This document shows, piece by piece, positions 11,155 to 23,750 of a DNA stretch of 64,000 nt; within the stretch, counting starts at the first letter, position 1, and each line of letters begins with the position of its first letter. The position numbers were made by a program, and so were the translations under genes. Source of the stretch: Porodaedalea pini (taxonomy: Eukaryota > Basidiomycota > Agaricomycetes > Hymenochaetales > Hymenochaetaceae); the NCBI GenBank assembly GCA_002794775.1, contig NBAY01000083.1:1-64000 (forward strand). The letters are read 5' to 3'. Under the pieces are notes generated by a model that ran no database searches, had not been told where the DNA came from, and saw only the letters and a list, made by a program, of their open reading frames with translations.

Positions 11155-12785
11155 ATGCATATGGAACTCTCCATCCGATCTGATATTGAGCCAACAGATT
11201 CTAGTCAGCTATCAGGCCGGGTCGCAGAACTAACTATCGATCAATACTTTCAGGTGGCAATCACTACTCTTTTGGTGTATGACACCAGTACGTACGTTTA
11301 ATTTGTTTCTCATGATCAATGAACGCTACGAGAGCTACGACAGTCACAACGATAGATAAAGAAGTACAGAGCACTTTCCTGTCTTCCGAAGGCTAAAGTT
11401 CTAACAATTATTTATCTGTTAGGTCAGATATTTCTGGGTATATATTTCCAGGACCAGTGTTTATAACTGCTAGCTCAAGATGTTTGTTGCGATCCAATTA
11501 AAGGGATCTCCACGGAAAGTTGTGAATGTTGTTTATTTTGCAGTGAGTGCAATTTCTTTTATTTTGTTCCTAGCTAACCGTGTGCAAAAAATGCATCAGA
11601 ACCGCTACGTTGGAATTTTTGGTGCTACCGCATTTTTGTTCTGTGAGCATAAGCACTACTTTGAATTATTCCTCCCAAACTACGAACCCCGTCTAAATGT
11701 TTTCAAAGGGAACATGTACTCATCAAGTCTTCCACTGTACGTTCCAAAAACTTAATTCTGCACGTCCGAACTAATCATTGCACCCAGGTGTGAGCACGAT
11801 AGTAGATTCTGTGAAAGGTCATCTCGCGATTACTGATATTCTCACAAGGCAAATTTTCTCAATGGACCTTCAACGCGGCCAGTAAGTTCTTATAATTTCA
11901 TTAGATGCTTCGCCTCACAAAGAATGATTCGAGATTGGATGTCTATCGTCCTGATTGACTGCAAGTTGGTCACTTCAACAGTATAGTTTTTGGCTCATAG
12001 CAATAGTGTTTCTGCAGACATTCTCATGATCAGGGTCCTCGCACTTTGTTCCCAAGGTGAGTATATCAGAGCCCGAAGAAACAACCACTCACTTCTCTGT
12101 AGACAACAAATTATCAATATGGCTCAAAATACTGTTTGTATTAGCAGCGAGTTTCAAGTTTGGGCTTTTCATTTATCTCGATGTACTAGAAGATGGTAAG
12201 CTGTGGATTTATCTAATTGGCAGAGGGTTAAAGTCGGAAGTAGTTGTTGCTTCAAGTCTCGCAGAAGGAGTTACAGTTTGCGGCGTTAAAACTCTACTCC
12301 CAACGGTATGGGAAATTGTAGACTGGAAAGTGACGTGAGTTATTATGTCAGAGTCTGAAATACTACTGAATTTGGCGCAGGGCTATTCCAATAATATACG
12401 AAGTCATACTCATGGCTTTGGCTCTCTATAAAGCTGTAGAGTTTTGGACAATGTCTGCTGGCTTTAGTGGATTTACTCTTGTCAAAATCCTTATTCGGGA
12501 TCAGTTCATCTATTTCATCCTGTGAGTCTCACTCCAATTTTACCCGGCATTCATTTAATAAAGTTGGCCAGCGATGTCTTTTGCTGTATTCTCAACATAC
12601 TGCAGTTCAAGGTGAAAATAACAAACACGTTTCTGGCAGGTGTCATATCAGCTCTGGGAACCCCTTTGTTCCTTAGTGTCTTGGGCAGCCGCATGCTTTT
12701 CAACCTGAAGGAGGCAGGAGAACGGGGGCTCAATGAGGGAACGAGCTGTAGACTGAAGACTGTGAGCGCTATGGATTTCTATTAG
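11155..12785 (+). CDS. DUF6533-type multispanning membrane protein A
   Basis: This is a member of the DUF6533 family, expanded in Agaricomycetes; its function is unknown. Exon 1 (11155-11287) gives MHMELSIRSDIEP and the signature DQYFQVAITTLLVYDT. Later short exons give VRYFW, VVNVVYFA, NRYVGIFGATAFLF (about 11609-11640), ILMIRVLALCS (about 12025), KLSIWLKILFVLAASFKFGL (about 12107-12166), VWEIVDW and YEVILMALALYKAVEFW. The last exon ends with LGSRMLFNLKEAGERG, NEGTSCRL and a stop at 12783-12785. About nine exons with 50-70 bp introns are implied, and several segments are hydrophobic enough to span a membrane. The second in-frame ATG (11161) aligns with the starts of the paralogues and may be the true start. 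No disabling lesion was seen, but not every splice site was resolved. Confidence 0.75.
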
Positions 12786-13596
12786 TTCTGGAGTCCACGA
12801 GGTGATTTATTTCTTTGTATCATTGTTGCTAAATTAGCTGATAGTACCTGACAGGTTGCGATACTGTCCATACTCTCGGCTTTGATATATTTCTAGAGCG
12901 GCGCAGCTAGTGAATTTACAGTATAATTAATTGCGAAGAATCAACGGTATTAAGGATGTCAAGAGGAAGGCAAGCTCGTAAGGAGTGAGAACATGATACT
13001 GGTGAAGGATTGGGCCGCTGGCCGTTGAGAAGTCATGACGAGTGCTTCAGTACATACTGATGTTGAGACCGATCGTCAACAGGGACAAATTTTGTTAGTG
13101 CATATCTCGGGAAAAGCCGAGCAGCCTACTCTCGAATTCTTGTCATCCCTTCCTCTTTTTGCTTTCAGTCTGGATGCATCTTCAAGCTCAAGGCATATGT
13201 CCGTCGACTTGAACTCTGTCATCAATTAGTGCCATGGCCGTTCGCACCTGAACAGATGGATGCCGGCGAGTTATGCGGGCAGCGATATGGCGAATAACGA
13301 GGATGTCGGGCGACTCGTGTTGACACTCACTCAAAAGCTCACAGGATGTATGTGCATATAGTGACTAAAGCAATCGTTGTCCTAACGCGACGCACGCATA
13401 CCCACCCAAGTCATAATTGCAATTCGCGATGCATGTATGACTCGAGCTGAAGCAGGCACTCATTTCGACAGACGTGGTGATTGGATTCAAACAGGGGCAA
13501 AGGTAGGTAAATAGGTTCGCATTTTGTACACACAAAGTTCTTCGTATTCACATATTCACATATACAGTACTATAAGTCAAGTGTCGTCTATGTCCT
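12786..13596. other. intergenic, nothing recognised
   Basis: A 64-codon open frame at 13035-13229 shows no family signature. The rest is AT-balanced non-coding sequence between convergent genes, and would hold the two 3' untranslated regions. Confidence 0.4.
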
Positions 13597-15027
13597 TCAC
13601 GCCGGAATAGGGATCTCAGCTTGAGGCGTCAACCTAACCGCGTGTCTCCTTTGTGCATCCGGGAAGTCTCCAGTTGCAGAATGAACTGTGACACGGTTGT
13701 CCTACAAACGAAATGGTCAGCATATTCGGCGAGCTCCAGGCGTCTATAAGATACTCACCCAGACGACGACCGTACCGGGCTCGTACGAGGCGCGGATCTG
13801 GTAGTCGGCGGCCTTCGCGATGTGGTCGAAGAGGAAGTTGAGCAAATACTCCGATTCCTCATCCTTGAAGCCGACAATGCGGCGTGTGAAGCCTTGGTTC
13901 ACGTACAGTGCCTTCTCGCCCGTGACCGGGTGTTGGCGGACGACCGGGTGCTCCGTCTCGACGGGCTCTCGGCGCACGGGCCCACCATGATTCCTCGAGT
14001 AGTCCGCTTGGTAGACTGCGGAGTGCACCGCGCGCAGGCCCTCGAGGCGCTTCTGGAACTCGGGTGAAAGGCGTTTGTACGCTTCGACTTGAGACAAGAA
14101 GAGCGTGTCGCCGCCGCCATTCTCTGGCTGGTCAAGGATCCAGAAGAATGTTGTGCCGGGGGGCTGCCGCTCGTATGACTAGTGTGCAATATGCGTGTCG
14201 ACTCGAAAGGCATTGGACGAAGGAATGTTACTCACGACATCAGAGTGCCAGCTAGTCCTGCTGGCGCGATTGCCGCCTCTATACTCCTTGTACCGGTTAA
14301 AGTCGGCATCGCGATACACTAGAAGAAACTGGAGTCAGAGTCCTCCAGCGCCATTAAAGCAGATGAACTCACCGACGTGAAACTCCGGGAAACCCTTGAT
14401 GTTACCAGACGTAGGATGAATCTGGATTGGACCGAAATGCCTTTGGAAACGTTCCGAGCCTTCAGCGCACTCAAACAAGCAGCTTTCTACGACACAGACA
14501 CACACCTCGCTATTTCAATTTGCCTCTCCGGGGACAAATCCTTGAAGTCCTGGTCCCTGAAGGCAACGACCTTGCGTTCCGCGGCGAAAAGCGCGAGTTC
14601 GTCTAGCGCAGCTGACGAGAGCTGCGAGATCTGTACACCTTTGACTTCTGCACCGAGGTACGGACTGAGCTGGCGAACTGAAGTGGCCGCGCCGAGCAAG
14701 TTCGGCTTTTTCGGGTCCGCGCGCAGGCCGGGGTCGGAGAATTCTGAGTATTCGTCGTGCTATGAGTGTCATTCTGGCTGCTGGCTGAATTCAGCTCACC
14801 GCGAATTTCTGTCGGAGGGAACTTCTCGGATGCGTCAAGGTGCGGGAGATACCTAGGGTACGACGGTCCTTTCTGGAGACGAAACGAACGATGAGCGTCG
14901 AGTAAGAGCTTTTGTAATGGATGGCACGTACGTCGTCGGTCGTTTCTGAGTTCAGGTTCAACGAGCCCAGGGCGGTGGCGACCTTTTCAGTGACCGCAGA
15001 GACTGTCTGCGTCGCGGAGGTTGACAT
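13597..15027 (-). CDS. TauD/TfdA-type 2-oxoglutarate-dependent dioxygenase
   Basis: This is a non-haem Fe(II)/2-oxoglutarate dioxygenase of the TauD family. Fungal members oxidise taurine, other sulfonates or related small molecules; the substrate here is unknown. The product starts MSTSATQTVSAVTEKVATAL. Later exons carry LLGAATSVRQLSPYLGAEVK and VVAFRDQDFKDLSPERQIEI (14699-14487), then YRDADFNRYKEYRGGNRA and TSWHSDV, the HxD iron ligands (about 14325-14240). A GTGAGT intron splits this from SYERQPPGTTFFWILDQPEN. The exon at about 14170-13760 carries GGDTLFLSQVEAYKRLSPEF and VNQGFTRRIVGF. The final exon, DNRVTVHSATGDFPDAQRRH then AVRLTP, supplies the distal His and the 2-oxoglutarate-binding Arg. 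The stop is at 13597-13599. All key residues are present and the gene looks intact. Confidence 0.88.
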
Positions 15028-15096
15028 CCTGCGACAATATCAATCTTGTAGGGTCTGCGAGAAGCTGACCGTTTGAGGTGTCTCGTGTTGCGCCTC

Positions 15097-15104
15097 CTTT
15101 TAAA
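15097..15104 (-). promoter_or_regulatory. TATA-like box of the TauD-type gene
   Basis: TTTAAAAG on the minus strand, about 70 bp upstream of the start codon at 15027. Confidence 0.35.
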
Positions 15105-15805
15105 TGCAGAGCCTGGGATGGTACAACGCGCAGATTGTGCAATCAGACGTATGCATTGCACCAGAGATATGTATATGTGCCAGCAACTCAGTTTGAGGAT
15201 AATAAATGGAGTTTGAAGTGATAAGGTTCTGGTGTACTCGCCATGCCGTGCAGAACCAAGGAACTGCAGGCTGTTGCCGATGACGGCTTGCAAGGACGCA
15301 TGCTCGAACGCCGAGCATTTCACAGTAGTAAGCGAGGAAGCTTGATAAGAGTTGAATGCCAGTCATCTGCCGACGAGCCGCTTGCTATGGCGTCGGATGG
15401 CGACATACTCAGTGCACGATGGTCAGACACATATTTATAGTCAGTCTGAAAGCACTTAGTAGTCTGCATGCACGCTCGGAATACAAGCTCTGGATAGTAT
15501 TGCGCAGTCCGCTTTCTTTCAAGAAATTGTTGATATACAATCTTTAGTAAGTAAAAGGTCCCGCAAAGAGCGGCGTGAAAAAAAGGGCAAAAAGTCAACG
15601 GCGGTATAAAGTTAACGAGATAAACAAAACAAAACAGGGGTTGCGCTCATTGGTGTTATGTCGGTCGTCTTCGGGGGACGGAAATTACGGAGGAAGTAGC
15701 TGACTTGAGGAACTCAGCGATAGACCTTGGAAAGCAAGCGGGCCTGCACGGGGCGGACCGAAGTCTCTGACATAGTTCTCTGCATCGTCATCGAGAGGAG
15801 CAGTG
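15105..15805. other. intergenic, nothing recognised
   Basis: Only short unrelated open frames occur. This stretch separates the TauD-type promoter from the 3' end of the zinc-finger gene, which is on the same strand. Confidence 0.4.
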
Positions 15806-18800
15806 TCATATACTGGTCAGCCGAGCATGACTAGACGAACGTTCAGTCGCGGATGTCTTTGACGCTGAGAGACTTAGCGACGCGCTATCGTGCGCTGAGC
15901 TAGATATGATCTTCCGGCGTCTCTTTCGCGCAGACGATGATGGGAGATCATCCTCGCTACCACTCTCATACTGTCTGACCTTCTCGGAGTGCTTGAGTGC
16001 TCGACCAGATCGCGATCGCGCGCTCGGAAGACTCTTGGTCTGCGATTTCTGAGACTGAGAGAGACTCCTCAATGGGCTACTCATCCCGCAGGTAGTGTCG
16101 AGTGGTACAGTTGAGCTTTGGAAGGTGATAGGTTTGCCGATGTATAAATGAGGCCTGAGTCTGCTAGAGCTCTCTCCACTTGCCGACTCTGTCGGCACGA
16201 GAGCACTCTCCATCTCAACGCAACTTCGCATTGGGCTCCAGGATGGTGACCAGTCCCCGACGAAAGCTCTGGTCCGTAGACTGTTGCCGTTGTTGCTAGC
16301 TGTGTCAAGCTCAGGTCGATGAGATCGGAACCACTCGTCTGCTTCTTTGTCGATCTGCGGTGCGCTCGGCTTGCATTGCGCGATCGCCTCTGGCATCTTC
16401 AGACGAGCTCGTTCTGTTAAGAGTGTAGATATCGGACTGCTGGCTGAAGTTCTACCGTTTTCTGTCATCACTTTGTTGAGATCAGCCGATTTGATGTATT
16501 CTTCTCCTCGACGCCGCGCACACACATCGCAGTTGCAGGAATTAGAGCACTTGAAGCAAGTAAAAAATCCATCGACTGTGAATACGAAGCCTGGGTACCT
16601 AAAAGTTGGAATATCAACGTGCGCTTCGACATAAGCCTTTTCCCAGGTACAGAGGCTTTACCTGTTACTGATGCATCTGTGACAATAAGTCGTCTTGCAG
16701 GTTTCTCCACTCTCCGTGATGACGTTGCAGTACATCTTCGCGTAGGTACTGCGGTTTCTGCATTGATGGCAAAGCTTACGATCGTGCTTAGGAGCAATGT
16801 CACGCATTAGGTCAGTTGCTTGTGGCCCGCTGGCCCGTTTTGATACATTTTTCGCCATAGGAACGTGTGAGGTCTTGTCGACAACGGTGGAATTCGTGAT
16901 GGTATCGTCCTTGCCTGGGTACGCCTCTGACATAGATGCTTCTTCCTCATAACCGTCATCGTCTGCTTTGCGTTTTAGCTTGGTCGACTGCATCGTTGCC
17001 GTTGCCTTCCGCAACGCTTTGCGTGACAATGAAGACTGACCGTTCTTGGATGATGGACCCGGAGCAGAAACGAGGTCTGCATTTGTGTCAGTCGGCACGA
17101 CATCCTCTTTGACGTTCTCGTCCAATTTCGCAAGCATCTTGGATTGACTAGTTTTGCACGCCATGCAGAGACAGGTCCCAGCACAGCGTGGGCATGTAAA
17201 ATCCAGGTTCTGAGTATCGAACTGTATTTCCGGAAATCTGTACGTATGCCATTAGGAATGAAGACGCTGACAAAGAGCAGATAAGAAGCAAGTATTGCTT
17301 ACATCCGCTCGACGCATCCGTCGCAGAATTGAAACTTGCACCGCGCTCCGTTGGGTCGCAGATTGCTGCATTTCATCTTCGGGTAATCGGTTTTCCTACA
17401 ACAAGCATGGCAGCTCGAGTAATTGGCCAGATCCTGCTCGTTTGTGTCCTTGGCTCTTGACTTTAATTTATTCTTCGTTCCCCGTCGTTTTGCGGTCTGT
17501 GACTTCGAGAATCGATTGAGAGCACGCGTTGACCTGGAACCACTCGCCTTCGGTTCATTTGGCACCGTCGCTTTCATTGTTTCTACGAGCAGGTGTTGCA
17601 TTTCATCTTCGATATAGAGGTTAAAGCTCGCTCGTCCACCATCGGCGGGGTGACATTGTAATGTGCCGACGCCTATGGGAATTCCGCCCGGAGGGCCGCA
17701 GACAGAGTACAACGTCACGTTTTGCCCGAAGAGCGCGAGCGCTTCTTCTTCTCCATACATATGCAACGGTGAACGCGAGCGCGAGTGACGACATCGCCTT
17801 CGTTTACGCCCTCGGGGTGCAGATATGGGATCTGGCGTGACTTCTTGCTGGCCATCGTGACCACTGTCACCAGGGTCGGGATGATCAGAGGTAATTACAT
17901 TCTTACTGGCTTGCGGACTAGGAGTATCTATAGCAGGTTCTGCACTGTTGAAAGCACGAGGAGCCAAATCTGCGTTCACATTAAGTCTAATCTGCGATTC
18001 ACTTTCACAAGTCCGAAACGATACCTGTATATGCCTCTTCCATAGGACAGTACAACTCCTTCGGAATGCAGGATGGCGGAAGGTTGATACAGTCCAAGAA
18101 CTGCCGCGGCGGTGGAGTCAATGTTGGTAGAGACGAAAAGTTAGAAGATGTCGTGTCGCTGGAAGAGCCGCTTCCACCCGAGCTATCGGAACCGTTCTGA
18201 TTAATCTCGTCGCTTGAGCTCAAGGCCCGGCTGTGAGACCGAGTCGCGGGAAAAACTTCGCCTTTGTGGCCTTCTACTGGTATGTTGGCATCCGTGCCAG
18301 CCCGGTATCCTGTTGACGATTCCTGAGAAGCAAAAAAATCTAAGGCGGAGTTTGGTAGCATTTAAGAGGAAAACATACTCTAGTTCTGTCGCCATCGTCC
18401 AACTCCGAGCTGAGCTGCGTAAGCGGACTCGAAGGGGCAGTAGACATGGTTCGTACGGGCATATAGCTGCTGGTACGCTCCAATGCGATATGATTAGATA
18501 GAGATGATGAAGATATGATGGCAGACGTGTTGACAGGCGGGGGACTATCACCCGAAAATGAGCTAGCTAAGGCAGCAGTATTGAGGACGTTATCGCCTTC
18601 TGGTAATAGAGCTTTTGAAGCAACATCGGAGGTTGGAGCGTCGACTTGCGCAGAAGCTGGAGCTACTTCACTAGTTATATCCGAGCGCATCGAAACGCCC
18701 GTTGAGCTTCCCATGCAACTGTCTGACGAACGCGCAGAGGCAAAAGGTTCTTGATCAGCAGAAGCCTGATCCAGCTTTTGAAATGTTCGAAAACCAACGA

Positions 18801-19912
18801 GAACACAATATAAGTACCCTCGAATGGTCATATATATTTGTGTATCACGTACCAGGAGTCCTGCTACTTCATCAACCTCATCCCCGCCTGTCTGCTCCAC
18901 GACGTCTATGTCGCGTACACGTAGTATACGTGCAGTTTCATCATCCTACAACGACGAAGCCGTGGTATCAACAAGCATTCTTCTGGTGTGTAATGATCGT
19001 ACCAATGCAGAAGCCTTAGCCAGTGCTAAAGGTGAGTTATGGTCGGTAGAAAGACGAGAAACGCCAATTTTTGCCTGCGCAATCGTAACTAAAGACTAGA
19101 AGAAAGGGAAAATGAGAAGTTGTAAGCATCAAGGAATAAGTTTGACATCACAGCAAGTCAGATGGAATACCTCGGCGAGCCCGACTCCTTGAGCACGATC
19201 CTCCGTAGCCGGTGGTCGATCGTCGAGAAATGGGGCGCGTAAGGAAACGCATTGTTCAGGTCCCAATACTGCTTCAGAGAAGACGCCCGCTGCATCAATT
19301 CCCAGGAGGCTGTCTACTGAGCAATCTGAAGGTGCCTCGATACAATTTGTAGGTTCATTGAAAATTCGCTCGGTAGGTCCAAGATTTCTTTCTTCCGATG
19401 GCTGAGAAACAGCATACAATTCTGTGAGTTGATGACTGCGTAAAAATGCGTAAGGGCTGACCGTAGCAGGTTTCTCAGGTGCGCTAGACTCGCCCATTGG
19501 CGTCCCTATTTGCGCATGCTTTTCGCGGGGCTATAAAAAGATGAGCGAAGAGTCAATAACTGCTTGACTTGTTTGCGAAACCCGACAATTGTGCAGATAG
19601 AAAAAATATATCCAGTCCAGTAACTCTAGTGTTGGAGACGGCCCGCCAAATCGTACTTGAGCTGCAAAACAAAGAGACACATACCTTGTTTTCGTGTTTT
19701 TCAACTCCCATTATAAATTTCTCGTCGCTGTAAGCTTCTCCGACTTCCAAAGCTACGCCACCATCCGCCTCTTCCCTCACTGCAGCCTTCATGTCAGTCG
19801 CGAGTTGTCTCCCATTTCTTTCTGCCATCTCAACATCTGTATGTACAACAGACTCTTTCGGGACCGCATTTTCACCCAACGAGGCACATATCGCTACGTT
19901 GCTCGTAGACAT
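15806..19912 (-). CDS. zf-4CXXC_R1 zinc-finger protein with two finger modules
   Basis: The product is predicted to be a nuclear protein with zinc-finger modules of the zf-4CXXC_R1 type, named after the human MAOA repressor R1; target genes are unknown. Module 1 is split by an intron: CHACCRKTDYPKMKCSN and CKFQFCDGCVERM (about 17400-17300), then FPEIQFDTQNLDFTCPRCAG and CLCMACKTSQ (about 17230-17145). Module 2 is CHQCRNRSTYAKMYCN and YCHRCISNR (about 16780-16660), then YPGFVFTVDGFFTCFKCSNS and CNCDVCARRRGEEY (about 16595-16510). The C terminus is Ser/Arg-rich with a basic KRRRK stretch, suggesting nuclear import, and stops at 15806-15808. The long low-complexity N terminus is modelled from MSTSNVAICAS (19912) through a GTATGT intron (about 19684-19531) into PREKHAQIGTPMGESSAPEK. 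Joining everything into one gene is an inference. A separate start at 17979 (MNADLAPRAF) is the main alternative, giving two genes. Confidence 0.7.
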
Positions 19913-20571
19913 CAAGTGCGAACCGTCCCGCTTGGAAAGTTCGGAATAGCCTACAACGGCAATACAAAGAGCTGAGAGCCAGATTAGAGAGAGCAGAGAA
20001 ACTTTAAGAGGGATTCAACCCTCAGATACAATGAGCCGTTCTGGCGACGTCGACAAGATGGGGAGAAGAATAGTGGCGGTGGCACTGGCAGTAGCAAGGA
20101 CGATGCACTACGTCACGTGACTACTCAAATCACGTTCCCGCATCGCCTCTATGTACATAATGTAGTGCCGCGAGCTTTCAATGTTTCATTGTTTCAAGTT
20201 TCAAGTTCTTCAGTTGTACGCATCTATCATGGAAGCCCAAATCCTAGCCTCCTACCTTCTAGTCTTGCGTTCGGCCAGAGATTCTCCAGTCTCAAATTTA
20301 TACATGGCTATGCAGCCGATTCTCTACTCGCAGCGTCACGATATTCGTGTGCATGAAGCGGTGTGAGGAGGCGTAAGTGATCGGATACTCGTCGGTCCAA
20401 TTAGATGTTGCACTGGAAAACATCTCTACTCATCAGACTTCAAGGAGACCCTCCAAATATGTGGCATCCCGTGGAATGTTTAGAAGCTGTTGTGTCTTGG
20501 CTGTTTCTTACGTTCTTAAGAGCCTTCTGCTCTGCCTCTAGCTCTGAGCTGCTCATTTCGCGCTCCTCTAC
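19913..20571. other. divergent intergenic region
   Basis: This lies between the zinc-finger gene (leftward) and the DUF7587-like gene (rightward) and would hold both promoters. Short open frames at 20117-20366 and 20405-20571 have no family signature. The latter overlaps the downstream gene in another frame. Confidence 0.4.
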
Positions 20572-21630
20572 ATGTTCACTAGCATGGCCTCTACTGTACT
20601 GTGCGTTTTGGCCTATTCTTCACGGTCATGGACTTATGTTTTCTTCCACAGGGACTCATCCGTTTCGAATCTTCAAGTCTCCATTGATGATCCCTTTCTC
20701 TTCCGCATTGGAAATAATGACTCTGGCTCGTTGCATTTTCAAGGGCAGGGTGTCATATCCAGCGCGTATTGTAGAAAAAACTTCAAGAGGCAGATGGCTT
20801 GCTCCATGAAGAAGCTGAACAAACTGACGCGGAAGCGACGACCGCCTCTCGACGAGGCTTTCTTGGACCATATGGACTATGAGAACCTGAAATCAACCCC
20901 GTTCATCTCCGCCTCGCGTAGCCTACTATGGGCAATATGGGAGGCAGAGCGACAATTCACCAAACTGCAGAGAAAGGGAGTCGAGTTCATTATCATCGAT
21001 GCCTTCGCTGTGGCTCACCACGCTCGAATTGCGGACAAAGGAATCAATGCTCTCAGACTGCGAGGCAGTGCAAGCAAGAAATACTGTGATACCAGGCTGA
21101 AAATGTTTGGTCACTGCGCGTTCAAGGCACATGAGGTTATAATCAGCTACTGCATTCCGGAAAAGTCCATCGTCTCTTGTCCGCAATGGAAGAAACTCAG
21201 GACGCTTCTACCTTCGTGGTTCTTCGTTAATAACAACCCATTCCAGACCAGCTCTCGTGCATTGATTCCCATACCGCCCAGAAACGGCTTGGAGTCGATA
21301 TTTGATAGATGGTCCAGTATGGTCGCCTTCCGCTTCCAATGGCTACGAGGAAGCATGCCAGCAGACGAGTGGGCATCGACGAGCCGGCGTGAAGCAGCAA
21401 CTTTTGCATTCGCTCTTCTTTCTTCCCAGGTCACGAACGTCTCTGAACTTTCCTCGGGAGAGAGAAGATCCATACGGCGCTTCATAACCGGTGCCAAATC
21501 CATCTCCCGGCTTCTTTTGCACTGGCCAGCACATCCACCCGTGGGTTTAACTTTGGAGGAGAGCGCTGAGCTTGAAAATCTACTCTTGAGATTCTCACTC
21601 GATAAATGGCCGAAAGTCCAATACTCGTGA
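20572..21630 (+). CDS. DUF7587-like fungal protein
   Basis: This is a single uninterrupted 352-codon frame. It resembles the DUF7587 family of fungi, whose function is unknown: an early DDPFLFRIGNNDSGSLHFQG stretch, a TPFISASRSLLWAIWEAERQ segment (about residues 110-130), a hydrophobic EFIIIDAFAVAHHARIA strand (about 139-155), then HEVIISYCIPEKSIVSCPQW. The family assignment rests on this arrangement, seen by eye, and is tentative. The C-terminal half (SRREAATFAFALL onward) is shared with the broken paralogue at 22572-23750, which confirms the reading frame. The start is taken as the first methionine of the frame. A second ATG lies four codons downstream. Confidence 0.65.
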   Translation: MFTSMASTVLCVLAYSSRSWTYVFFHRDSSVSNLQVSIDDPFLFRIGNNDSGSLHFQGQGVISSAYCRKNFKRQMACSMKKLNKLTRKRRPPLDEAFLDHMDYENLKSTPFISASRSLLWAIWEAERQFTKLQRKGVEFIIIDAFAVAHHARIADKGINALRLRGSASKKYCDTRLKMFGHCAFKAHEVIISYCIPEKSIVSCPQWKKLRTLLPSWFFVNNNPFQTSSRALIPIPPRNGLESIFDRWSSMVAFRFQWLRGSMPADEWASTSRREAATFAFALLSSQVTNVSELSSGERRSIRRFITGAKSISRLLLHWPAHPPVGLTLEESAELENLLLRFSLDKWPKVQYS

Positions 21631-22571
21631 GAAACTCGTTGCTGTGCAGTCTTTGTTGATTTACTGACAGCTTCTAACCCTTTTCTCAAAGGTTAACTTC
21701 AGAAGCTATGCTATTTGTGTGCTTACAGGCAGGGAACAGTCTGCATCATAATACACGTAAGACGTGCACTTGCAGAAGTTGATATGTGCCTAATTTTCAT
21801 AGCCACAGCGGTGAAGGACTACCACGAAATCAATACGAACGATTCGGTTTATCAGTTTCCGTGTTTTTCTGCATTCAAGATGGATCGATGCACGGCGGCC
21901 AATTGCAACTGCCAGGCTTTGCCCGTTCTTCCCATTTACTACACAGACATGCTTCTGTTGAATCCATGCAACTAAGCATGACTGAAGAAATAGCCGATCT
22001 CACAGTCGGGAATCCTATAATATGTGTCGAGAACGACGAAGAAACAAGCTTCATTTGCAACCTTTGGAAAGCACTGTTCAAGTGCGTGCACGGTTTACAG
22101 TACCTCCTCTACGTCTCATCAATCTTTCGGCTTTGAGAGAGTTGTATTCTGTTTCAGGTGGATGTTCAGCTTTCACGCCAAGAAACCCTGCCGCTGAGAT
22201 GTTAAATTTGATCTGTAAAGAAGCCGCATTGCAATTGTCCGTGTAGTTTTCGAGTCATAATTTGGGCTTAGCCTCGCGTTAATCCTCCGTGCCGCAACGA
22301 TCCCACTTTCCTTTTCTTTGATCTTAAATCGAACAATGGTGCCAGAGCTTCGTCGACCGGCTGAACTTCCTAGTAGAAACACGCCTTCCATCTTTCCCTT
22401 TGTTTATCGCTCTCAGAGGGTATGAACCCTATAATTATAAGCTCTAGGTTGGACAGGTATGCGGTGCAGCCCGTGCTAGGACCTCCTTTAGCGTCTGAGC
22501 CACATTGCACAGCACACTTTTTACACATACCTATTCTTGGTACGTCATAGATGCAGCTATTAAATTGAACG
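21631..22571. other. intergenic, nothing recognised
   Basis: Several open frames of 60-115 codons occur (for example 21786-22136) but none has a recognisable domain or a match to neighbours. This lies between the two DUF7587-like copies. Confidence 0.35.
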
Positions 22572-23750
22572 TTGAGCTTATCGTCTTCTTTGTTGTGGAC
22601 ATCTGTCGAGGCTCTGCATCTTCCCACCCTAGGCGCTCTAGTGAGGCGCCCGCCGTCAGCTCTTAAGTCCACATCTCTACAGCGCCCTACCCTCTCACCC
22701 TATACGATGTTTTTGAAGGCCCACAGGTCGTCTAGGGCTAACTCTGTGACTGAGCGTCATTTTTTTAATGTCCCAAACTCAAGCAACAACTATGACACTG
22801 TTATCGACCTCGCTCCTCATAATCCTCTCCTCTTTCGAATTAGCCACAAGGACCCCGGCTCCCTCTATTTTTAAGGCAAGGGAGTTGTCGCCAGCGAGCA
22901 TTAATCTGTTGATGCGGAATCAGGCGGGAGATGGATAACTTCACCTTTTGAAGAACTTCGCAGACGAGCTCAGGATCTCGAGCCAGTGCTTGAAGGCAAG
23001 CTCCTGGAACACGTACTTTACAACAAGAAGGAGCGCACAAACTTTGTGTCCACCACCTTTAGCTTCACATGGGCTCTATTCTTTGCCGAAATGAACTCAT
23101 CTAACTGGAACGAACAGGAGGTGGAGCTCATCGTCATCGACACATTCGCCGTCGCAGATCGTGCTTGGGTTGCACATAAGGAGCTCAGCCGCATCTGCCC
23201 TGACTGGTGCAGTAACTCAAAACATCGGAAACTTTTAAATGCTGCATATTCCTCGCAGGAGGTCATTGCCATGGATTGCATTCCAGAGTCGGCTATCATT
23301 TCTCGAGTGCCATGGGCCAATCTTAGGCAGCAATTTCCCTCGTGGTTTTATTGCCAGAATGGTTGCCTAAACCCTCGGCAGCTCATATCTATCCCGAGTG
23401 ACATGCAGTGGCAGCGGTACATACGATGGCAAAAGGCAGTGCAGGAACGGCTCCATAAACTGTCTGCGGTTTCCCCTGTGCGATGGGACCTGGTCAGCCG
23501 CCGCGAAGCAGTGGGTTTCGTCTTTGCTGCACTATCCTGCCAGACGATCGTTGATACAAAGATGCCGGCATCGAACGGCAAAGAAACGGCGAGGGACTTT
23601 GAAGCTTTGGTTCAGTTCACTTCTCGTAGCCTCTTGGAATGGTCAAGGGGATTCAGTTCTCCCTCGCTCGATGCGGAAGATATTGTCGAGACAGAGAAAC
23701 TCATCCGAGACCTGCTGGCTTACAACTCGCCGAGAGCCGGATATAGGTAA
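22572..23750 (+). pseudogene. DUF7587-like paralogue with two in-frame stops
   Basis: This copy shares its reading frame with the gene at 20572. PLLFRISHKDPGSLYF is followed directly by TAA (22872-22874), then GKGVVASEH and a second TAA about 30 bases on. The frame then stays open to 23750 (TSPFEELRRRAQDLEPVLEG, NFVSTTFSFTWALFFAE, VELIVIDTFAVADRAWVA, QEVIAMDCIPESAIIS, SRREAVGFVFAAL). The intact copy reads FQGQGVISSAY where this one has the first stop. An intron spanning both stops cannot be excluded, but no good donor is visible before the first one. Most likely this is a recently inactivated tandem duplicate. Alternatively, the downstream part is expressed from the Met at 22986. Confidence 0.7.
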
